From contig NZ_CP043909.1 in NCBI RefSeq assembly GCF_008630915.1, positions 868,001 to 932,000 on the forward strand: a stretch of 64,000 nt of DNA. The letters are read 5' to 3'. Shown here piece after piece: positions 58,025-64,000 of this stretch. A model generated the notes under the pieces. The model did not search any database. It was not told the origin of the DNA and saw nothing but the letters and a program-made list of their open reading frames with translations. Position 1 is the stretch's first letter. Each line of letters opens with the position of its first letter. This stretch comes from Acinetobacter suaedae. Lineage in GTDB: Bacteria > Pseudomonadota > Gammaproteobacteria > Pseudomonadales > Moraxellaceae. Position numbers and translations under genes: made by a program.

Positions 58025-59329
58025 ATGAATCAAAAGAAGCTGCTCAAATATATTCTGGTGGCAATGATCACAGGGATATTAGTCGGGTGGGCATGTCATA
58101 GCACTTTAAGTACGGCGCAAACGACAGACATCGCAAGCTATTTTAAAATCGTCACAGATGTTTTCCTTAGATTAATTAAAATGATTATTGCACCGCTGGT
58201 GTTTGCAACAATTGTTTCAGGCTTAATCTCAATGGGTAAATCATCCTCACTTGGATCGATTACTTTAAAAGCCATGGGCTGGTTTGTGGGGGCATCTTTT
58301 ATCTCGTTATTGCTCGGTATGGGGCTTGCGAATTATTTCCAACCTGGCGCAGGAATGAATCTAAGTGTTCCTAAAGAAGTTGTTGATGTTGGAGTCAGTG
58401 CATCGAGTTTAAGTTTACAGACATTTATTACTCATATCTTTCCAAGAAGCTTTGCCGAGGCAATGGCAAATAATGAAATTTTGCAAATCCTTGTGTTTTC
58501 AATTTTCTTTGGTTCTGCATTGGCTTATGTTCAACATCAGACCGGTGCGACAGTGATTGGAAAAATCATCGATGAGTTATGTCACGTCATGTTTCGTATC
58601 ACTGACTATGTTATGGCTGCTGCACCAATTGCAGTATTTGCAGCTATTGCATCAGCAATTGCGGTGCAAGGTCCTAAGTTAATCTTGGATTACAGTATTT
58701 TTATTGGTCAATTCTATATTGGTTTATTGATCCTGTGGATGATTTTAATTTCTTTTGGTTATATCTTCTTAAGAAAAGACGTTTTTCGTCTGGTGCGAGC
58801 TGTACGTGAACCAACAATGTTGGCTTTTGCAACAGCGAGTAGTGAATCAGCATACCCAAAAACGATGGAAGCATTAAACAAATTTGGTGTTCCAAAACGT
58901 GTTACGAGCTTTGTTCTACCTTTGGGGTATTCATTTAACCTCGATGGTTCAATGATGTATATGGCCTTTGCGGTATTGTTTATCGCTCAAGCTTATAATA
59001 TTGACCTGAGCTTTACTCAACAAGTATTGATTCTTTTAACCTTGATGATTACGAGTAAAGGCATTGCTGGTGTTTCACGCGCTTCTATTGTTGTCATTGC
59101 ATCAACACTTGCTATGTTTCAGCTTCCTGAAGCCGGCATTCTTCTGATTTTGGCAATTGATCAGTTCTTGGATATGGGACGTACAGCAACCAATGTGATC
59201 GGGAATAGTATTGCAACGGCAGTGATTGCACGTACAGAAGGTGATAAGCATGATGTCGAAGAGACTGAAACTGATGGGGTTGCTGTTGACTCGATTGTTC
59301 CAGTAAATCGATTAGCTGATAATACTTAA
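58025..59329 (+). CDS. DAACS-family dicarboxylate/aspartate:cation symporter
   Basis: 434 residues from the ATG at 58025, which has AAGGAAT upstream; the longer frame from 57962 lacks a good site. Family marks are APLVFATIVSGLISMG, ATASSESAYPKTMEAL (first hairpin serine loop), PLGYSFNLDGSMMYM and DQFLDMGRTATNVIGNS with its Asp and Asn. It imports C4-dicarboxylates, aspartate or glutamate with protons or sodium. Next to a LysR regulator and aspartase it most likely supplies aspartate, glutamate or fumarate. A two-way terminator follows. Confidence 0.93.
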   Translation: MNQKKLLKYILVAMITGILVGWACHSTLSTAQTTDIASYFKIVTDVFLRLIKMIIAPLVFATIVSGLISMGKSSSLGSITLKAMGWFVGASFISLLLGMGLANYFQPGAGMNLSVPKEVVDVGVSASSLSLQTFITHIFPRSFAEAMANNEILQILVFSIFFGSALAYVQHQTGATVIGKIIDELCHVMFRITDYVMAAAPIAVFAAIASAIAVQGPKLILDYSIFIGQFYIGLLILWMILISFGYIFLRKDVFRLVRAVREPTMLAFATASSESAYPKTMEALNKFGVPKRVTSFVLPLGYSFNLDGSMMYMAFAVLFIAQAYNIDLSFTQQVLILLTLMITSKGIAGVSRASIVVIASTLAMFQLPEAGILLILAIDQFLDMGRTATNVIGNSIATAVIARTEGDKHDVEETETDGVAVDSIVPVNRLADNT

Positions 59330-59370
59330 ATAAATCATCAGAGTTACTTAGCTAAAATAAGTATTATATT

Positions 59371-59440
59371 TAAGATAACGGTTTGTATATCGATATTGCA
59401 TTCAAGTCAATTTAAGTTGCAAGCCGTTATCTTATTTTTA
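59371..59440. terminator. Bidirectional terminator with a long loop
   Basis: Fifteen-base arms taagataacggtttg and caagccgttatctta (one G-T pair) enclose 34 bases and end in T-run. It separates the transporter and lysR genes, which converge. Confidence 0.75.
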
Positions 59441-59476
59441 AATATTAATGCTAAAGTTATAGTTTAAAATAGAAGT

Positions 59477-60367
59477 TTATTGGGGGACATTATTTGTTAA
59501 TAAATTCCATATGTATTTTATCCGTTCAGAAAGGATCATTTTTCTTCTTATAATATATACATCCTGAGAAGTATGGAAAATTTGTTCATCAATGACTTTT
59601 AGTTTATTTTCGGATAGCTCTTTTTCTACGAGCAATTTAGGTAACCATGCTATACCTAGACCTTGTAAAACTAACTCTTTTAAATCACTGGCATTATCAG
59701 TTTCATATAGTGTTCTATAGTTTAAATTATTCTCAATAACCTCATCTACACATTTTCTTAAATAGGCTTGTTTGCTATAGGCTAATAAAGGAAAGAGCTG
59801 ATTAAATGAGTATTTAGGTTCATTATTATATACAGCAGTTACAGGGAGAATATCCATTTTCACAATTTTATGAAAAATGAAAAGTGAGGTATCCAATTGC
59901 TGTAAGGTTTTTTGATCACAGTAACAAATTAAGAAATCACATGATCCATCAGTAAGTAAACGCATACCTTGTTTTAAATTTGCGGCAATAATTTCTAATT
60001 TAAGGTCTTCTAGATTTAGAGATAGATCATGAATAAATCGAGGGAAAAATTGAGTGATAAGAGAATGAGATACAGCAAACTTAACATTTAATTCATTGTT
60101 TTTAATGTTTTTTTCTAGGTAGCTTATCGTTGAGTTAAGTTGGTTCTGTATACTTTTTGCAGATGCTAATAAAATTTGTCCGGCCTCAGTGAAATCGATA
60201 GCTTTGCTATCTCTTTTTAGAATTTGGAAGCCTAATGCTGTTTCAATATTTTGAATTCGACGCGAAAATGCGGATTGGGTGACATGACGTAGTTCTGCTG
60301 CTTGGGAGATGGAATTTTCCTGTTCCAGTGCAAGTAAATCTTCAATCCATCGAATTTCCAAGGTCAT
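59477..60367 (-). CDS. LysR-type regulator of the aspartase/transporter genes
   Basis: 296 residues from the ATG at 60367, with an AGGA seven bases upstream; a TTG at 60373 is the alternative. The N-terminal helix-turn-helix (SISQAAELRHVTQSAFSRRIQNIETALGFQ) and the effector domain (about 90-296) are intact. It is divergent from aspA across a 135-base gap that holds a LysR-type dyad. Shared sites suggest that it controls aspA, the transporter and itself. The co-inducer could be aspartate or a dicarboxylate; that is inference. Confidence 0.95.
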   Translation of the reverse strand: MTLEIRWIEDLLALEQENSISQAAELRHVTQSAFSRRIQNIETALGFQILKRDSKAIDFTEAGQILLASAKSIQNQLNSTISYLEKNIKNNELNVKFAVSHSLITQFFPRFIHDLSLNLEDLKLEIIAANLKQGMRLLTDGSCDFLICYCDQKTLQQLDTSLFIFHKIVKMDILPVTAVYNNEPKYSFNQLFPLLAYSKQAYLRKCVDEVIENNLNYRTLYETDNASDLKELVLQGLGIAWLPKLLVEKELSENKLKVIDEQIFHTSQDVYIIRRKMILSERIKYIWNLLTNNVPQ

Positions 60368-60409
60368 AACCAATCCTTCATATGTGCGTATAAGCTATTA
60401 TAATCTATT

Positions 60410-60424
60410 ATGCAAAAAATGCAT
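60410..60424. promoter_or_regulatory. LysR-type operator, site 2
   Basis: ATGCA-AAAAA-TGCAT dyad in the lysR-aspA gap, with T-N11-A core. Same arms as the site at 57831. Confidence 0.7.
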
Positions 60425-60502
60425 GTAGTAATATTTTTTTACATTAGAAAAAAATGATGCTGTCTTCTAATATGAATTTATTGAGATCTAGAGTCTATTT
60501 AA

Positions 60503-61918
60503 ATGAATATTAAGATTAACACGCGTACTGAAAAGGATTTATTGGGCTTAAAGGAAATTCCAGATAGTTGCTATTATGGTGTGCAAACGTTAAGAGCAAT
60601 TGAAAATTTTAATTTAAGTTCAAGTAAATTAAGTCAGTTTCCTCATTTTATTAGAGCATTAGCAACTGTAAAATCAGCTTGTGCACATTCAAATTTTAAA
60701 CTAAACAAAATTGATAATAACAAGAATAATGCAATTCAATATGCATGCCAACAAATTATTAATAATCAGTATCATGATCAATTTATTGTTGATATGATTC
60801 AAGGTGGTGCTGGTACTTCTACAAATATGAATATAAATGAAGTGGTTGCTAATGTTGGTTTAGAGTATTTGGGACACTCAAAGGGTGAATATCAATATTT
60901 ACATCCCAATAATGATGTGAATATGTCTCAATCAACCAATGATGTCTACCCAACAGCAATTAAAATTGGTTTAATTTCAGCGATTGAACAGTTGAATACG
61001 CCATTTAAGAATTTAATTGGAAGCTTTAAAGCGAAATCTGTAGAGTTCTCAGATATTTTAAAAATGGGGCGTACACAGTTGCAAGATGCTGTGCCAATGA
61101 CGTTAGGGCAAGAGTTCGGTGCATTTGCTGCGACTTTACAAAGTGATCTGGATAAACTTAACCGTATTATGCCTGATGCCTTGAGTGTGGTGAATTTAGG
61201 TGGTACTGCGATTGGTACAGGAATTAATACTGAAGTTCAATATCGTGAATATGCTATTCAAGCATTATCAGAAATCACGCAGCGCAAGATTAGCAGCGCA
61301 CCTGATTTGATCGAGGCAACATCTGATATGGGTGACTTTGTTTTACTCTCAAGTTTCCTAAAGCGGACTGCGACGAAACTATCCAAAATCGCCAACGATT
61401 TACGTTTATTATCAAGTGGCCCACGTGCTGGATTGAGTGAGATTTACTTAGAACCACGCCAACCGGGTAGCTCAATTATGCCTGGTAAGGTGAACCCTGT
61501 TATTCCTGAGGCGATGAATTTAGTTTGTTATCAAGTGATTGCTAACGATTTGGCGATTACTTTGGCAGCTGAAGCAGGTCAATTGCAATTAAATGCGATG
61601 GAACCATTGATTGCATTTAAGTTATTTGAATCAATTGAGTTGTTGGGCAAAGCCATGCAAATGTTCCAGCAAAAGTGTATTGATACAATTCGTGCCAATG
61701 CTGAGCTGTGCCAATCTCAGGTTGAAAACTCAATTGGGATTGTGACTGCACTTAATCCGTACCTAGGTTATGAAACAACGACACGTATCGCTAAACAGGC
61801 CAATGAAACAGGGCAAAGTGTATTGGCTTTAATCAAAGCAGAAAACTTAATTTCCGATCAAGTTTTGGTAGATATCTTGGCTGTAAAAAACATGGTACAT
61901 CCAAAGCAATCTGCATAA
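60503..61918 (+). CDS. aspA: Aspartate ammonia-lyase
   Basis: 471 residues. The superfamily signature GSSIMPGKVNP (322-332) contains the catalytic serine loop; other conserved parts are GGAGTSTNMNINEV and SQSTNDVYPTAIKI (substrate contacts). It turns aspartate into fumarate and ammonia and feeds the TCA cycle. The GTGI and LKMGRTQLQDAVPMT segments fit aspartase or fumarase C; neighbours and length support aspartase. It is controlled by the divergent LysR gene. Confidence 0.95.
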   Translation: MNIKINTRTEKDLLGLKEIPDSCYYGVQTLRAIENFNLSSSKLSQFPHFIRALATVKSACAHSNFKLNKIDNNKNNAIQYACQQIINNQYHDQFIVDMIQGGAGTSTNMNINEVVANVGLEYLGHSKGEYQYLHPNNDVNMSQSTNDVYPTAIKIGLISAIEQLNTPFKNLIGSFKAKSVEFSDILKMGRTQLQDAVPMTLGQEFGAFAATLQSDLDKLNRIMPDALSVVNLGGTAIGTGINTEVQYREYAIQALSEITQRKISSAPDLIEATSDMGDFVLLSSFLKRTATKLSKIANDLRLLSSGPRAGLSEIYLEPRQPGSSIMPGKVNPVIPEAMNLVCYQVIANDLAITLAAEAGQLQLNAMEPLIAFKLFESIELLGKAMQMFQQKCIDTIRANAELCQSQVENSIGIVTALNPYLGYETTTRIAKQANETGQSVLALIKAENLISDQVLVDILAVKNMVHPKQSA

Positions 61919-61970
61919 TCAAGGTTGGTTTGTGTCATCAAACTGATATAAATGAATCGATTGGATTCAG

Positions 61971-62006
61971 TGGCGTTAAAGGTTAAATTCTTTAACGCCA
62001 TTTTTG
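61971..62006 (+). terminator. Terminator of aspA
   Basis: An 11-bp stem tggcgttaaag/ctttaacgcca followed by T-run. Confidence 0.92.
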
Positions 62007-62036
62007 ATTTCTATGCTTGATGAAATCAAGCTATTC

Positions 62037-62140
62037 CTTCCCCAAGCCGTGTTATCAAAGTTGATAAGAGATCACGTTATCTGTGTTTCATACCTTGTTT
62101 GCATCGTTTGAGCCTATGATTCAAGTCATGGCTGAAATGT
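62037..62140. repeat. Dispersed intergenic repeat, copy B
   Basis: About 104 bases aligning end to end with 43774-43879 in the same orientation, roughly two thirds identical by eye. It holds an internal ttatcaa-ag-ttgataa dyad and ends ten bases before the stop of the peptidase gene. Confidence 0.65.
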
Positions 62141-62149
62141 AAGTAAACA

Positions 62150-63106
62150 CTAAGAAATAGTGTTATTGAGTTGACCTTCTGAAGTAAGCAATTCAGCCAT
62201 TTCTTTGGTTTTCTTTAAACCAGGCATACGATATTCAGTGTGTCCATAGTCTTTGATTGATTTCCAACGTCCGCCCCATGTTAAGCCGACAGATTCAGCT
62301 ACTTGACCGTAAAGTTCATAGCCTCGCATTGCCCATGGGTCACGTTCACTGATTACCACTTTACCGTTACGTTTGAACGCAACATCCGCAGCTAAACCAA
62401 ATTGATGATAACTTTGGTAACTTCTCGCACGTGTGGTATTGGGATTTCCTGCTAGCATATTCTGTCGAGCGGGGCTGCGATAGCCTTCGAGTAAGACAAG
62501 CTCATAGCCATGTTGTTCTTTCATAATTTTAAAGACCATGAGTAAACGTTGTTTATAGCGTGGATTCATCTTGTCCCACTTACGATCAACTAGACTACTG
62601 TCAAGTGCACCATGTGCATGTGCAACAGGACTCTCGATTTGTGAGGCATCTATCGAACCACTATGTTGAGCATGATATTCCTGTTCGATTCTAGTTGCTT
62701 CAATTAATGCATCTTGAATAAGTGTTTCATCAACTTCGGGTGGTGGGCTTAGGATCTCACCATTCAACAAAGCATAAATTTGAGGGTCCGTTTGTTTTAA
62801 ATACTCTGCTTCAATACGGGTTGAATTAATTGGTCGTGTAAAAGCAAAAATTAAAATGCTGGAAAATAAAAAGAATCCGGCGATTAAAATCCACCATTGT
62901 TGTATATGCCAATGCGATTGCAGCTTTTCAGGTGCAGCCGCTTGATGCATGTTTTCAGCAAATTGCATGGCATTTGCAATTTTCCTTTTGCTCTGTGGAA
63001 GTACAGAGCGTAATAAATGAATACACTTGGAGCGTAATTCATAGGACATCAGTAACGTCAATACAATGATGACAAGCAAAAAGCTAATCGAAATAAACCA
63101 AATCAT
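62150..63106 (-). CDS. tagX: M15 peptidase, TagX-like, type VI secretion associated
   Basis: 318 residues. Two membrane helices (about 3-22 and 71-91) precede a periplasmic linker and an M15 (VanY/LdcB-like) domain. The zinc site shows SYHQFGLAADV and YGHTEYR. In Acinetobacter a similar membrane-bound enzyme, TagX, is encoded in the T6SS cluster and is a peptidoglycan hydrolase needed for system assembly. The gap to the upstream gene is three bases, so it is the last of an operon. The symbol rests on context and domain, not on a direct comparison. Confidence 0.82.
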   Translation of the reverse strand: MIWFISISFLLVIIVLTLLMSYELRSKCIHLLRSVLPQSKRKIANAMQFAENMHQAAAPEKLQSHWHIQQWWILIAGFFLFSSILIFAFTRPINSTRIEAEYLKQTDPQIYALLNGEILSPPPEVDETLIQDALIEATRIEQEYHAQHSGSIDASQIESPVAHAHGALDSSLVDRKWDKMNPRYKQRLLMVFKIMKEQHGYELVLLEGYRSPARQNMLAGNPNTTRARSYQSYHQFGLAADVAFKRNGKVVISERDPWAMRGYELYGQVAESVGLTWGGRWKSIKDYGHTEYRMPGLKKTKEMAELLTSEGQLNNTIS

Positions 63107-63109
63107 TCG

Positions 63110-63706
63110 TTATTTGAGTTCATTTACAGTAAATGGTCGTTGAGTCACATTAATTTGTACTGATGCTTGTGGTGCTTCCGCCTCTGGTTCAGCTTCTTTA
63201 GGCGTTGTTATTTTCTTTGGTTCAGCTTCTACTTTTTTCGTTTTATCAGGTCCAGTTGTTGCTATATTTTTTTGTTGAGCTGGTTTAGCAATTGCTGTTG
63301 GTGCAGGTTTATTGCCATTCAATTCATTTGCGAAAGGAGAACTGCGATGTGCCGGATCTGCTGAAGCTGTTGTTGAGTGCTGGAAAAATTTATTTAAATC
63401 ACTACTTTGAGGTTGAGCGAAATTACTGTCTTCATCAGACTCGGTATTTTCATTTTGAGTTAGCTCAATAACATTATTTATATTTTCTGTGGAAGTTTGA
63501 GTGTTGGGTGCCTGTATTGAAAGCTCTTCTATCTGTTCTGGTGATTCAGCTAGAGTATTGGATTGTGTTTGGAACAATACAAAAAAGATAAATAAGCTAG
63601 AAATAATGCCTAAAATAAATCCGACAAATACATAAATTACAGGGGATAAACTCTTTTTTTTATTCGTCTGTAATATGCGCAAAGAAGTTGGTCTTTCCTG
63701 AATCAT
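63110..63706 (-). CDS. Membrane-anchored, Pro/Glu/Ala-rich T6SS-cluster protein
   Basis: 198 residues. One membrane helix (about 24-46, YVFVGFILGIISSLFIFFVLF) is followed by a low-complexity, Gln/Thr/Ser and then Lys/Glu/Pro-rich periplasmic tail ending QINVTQRPFTVNELK. No domain is recognised. It lies ten bases after tssL and three before the M15 peptidase, so it is likely part of the same operon. It could be a spacer or peptidoglycan-linked accessory. Confidence 0.78.
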   Translation of the reverse strand: MIQERPTSLRILQTNKKKSLSPVIYVFVGFILGIISSLFIFFVLFQTQSNTLAESPEQIEELSIQAPNTQTSTENINNVIELTQNENTESDEDSNFAQPQSSDLNKFFQHSTTASADPAHRSSPFANELNGNKPAPTAIAKPAQQKNIATTGPDKTKKVEAEPKKITTPKEAEPEAEAPQASVQINVTQRPFTVNELK

Positions 63707-63716
63707 GCGTTATCCA

Positions 63717-64000
63717 CTACGGTAAATGAATTGTGATATGTGCTTCTTCAGCAGGTGCTGAAATTACATTTTGATAAGGTGTGAGCGCACTTTTATTTTG
63801 TTGAGTGAGCATAAATTTCAGCCCAGCAAAGGTGAGTGCAGCAAACATCAATAAGAAAATTAAAATCCAAAAAAATGGCAATTCATGGTGGATAATATGT
63901 TTGATTTGATCTGGAATCGCTGCGAAGGGTGAAAATGCAGCTTTTTTACCTTTGAGATAGTCAATCTCATCGCCTACACGAGCTACCAAATGGTTGAGAC
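63717..64000 (-). CDS. tssL: TssL (DotU/IcmH-like) T6SS protein, C-terminal part only
   Basis: The frame is open to the window edge; about 93 residues are visible and the start is beyond 64000. LNHLVARVGDEIDYLKG is followed by a C-terminal membrane helix (LPFFWILIFLLMFAALTFAGL) and a short tail, the layout of TssL, whose cytoplasmic domain precedes one transmembrane helix near the C-terminus. TssL works with TssM and TssJ in the membrane complex of the T6SS. The identity is supported by the TagX-like neighbour; a full-length check is needed. Confidence 0.65.
   Translation of the reverse strand, partial: LNHLVARVGDEIDYLKGKKAAFSPFAAIPDQIKHIIHHELPFFWILIFLLMFAALTFAGLKFMLTQQNKSALTPYQNVISAPAEEAHITIHLP

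Overview
The window looks like chromosomal DNA of an Acinetobacter-type gammaproteobacterium (Moraxellaceae). The evidence is AT-rich DNA of about 40% GC, the carAB-greA / yhbY-rlmE-ftsH-folP core block, a Bap/LapA-type giant adhesin, an M15 peptidase plus TssL pair typical of the Acinetobacter type VI secretion locus, and many Acinetobacter-like lipoproteins. The genus is inferred from gene content and protein flavour, not from a database match.

Region 1 (1-10916) is the 3' part of a giant secreted adhesin gene. It has 27 full copies of an 88-residue (264-bp) Ig-like repeat that are almost identical at the DNA level, then three ~273-residue modules, and a C-terminus with RTX-like and type I secretion features. 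Region 2 (11022-22264) is an AT-rich accessory island. It holds a three-gene operon (alpha/alpha-barrel protein, CapA-like metallophosphoesterase, ATP-grasp ligase) that could make or modify a peptide or polymer. Next is a coupled pair on the minus strand (GT4 glycosyltransferase and gluzincin lipoprotein), then three metzincin paralogues (two secreted, one a lipoprotein) around an orphan lipoprotein. This island is the best candidate for an undescribed cell-surface system.

Region 3 (22353-35730) is mostly core: an Atl-type alkyltransferase-like protein, UspA, an acetyltransferase, GreA, CarB and CarA (with a promoter and a terminator-like leader), an 11-mer-repeat helical protein, YhbY, RlmE, FtsH and FolP. 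Region 4 (35843-51394) carries envelope and transport genes: SIMPL and VWA proteins, a CocE-like hydrolase, a DMT exporter, PnuC, GlpQ, a phosphoethanolamine transferase, an RND pump without its usual partners, MgtE behind a switch-like leader, and a DUF4112 protein.

Region 5 (51455-57670) has HtpX, two lytic transglycosylases, TtcA (preceded by a cluster of DnaA-box-like sites), an SCP2 protein, GreB and tRNA-Ser(UGA). Region 6 (57831-62006) is an aspartate/dicarboxylate utilisation unit: transporter, LysR regulator and aspartase. The same 15-bp dyad, ATGCA-N5-TGCAT, lies upstream of both the transporter and the aspartase, which points to one shared regulon. Region 7 (62150-64000) is the edge of a type VI secretion cluster read on the minus strand: a partial TssL, an unknown membrane protein and a TagX-like M15 peptidase.
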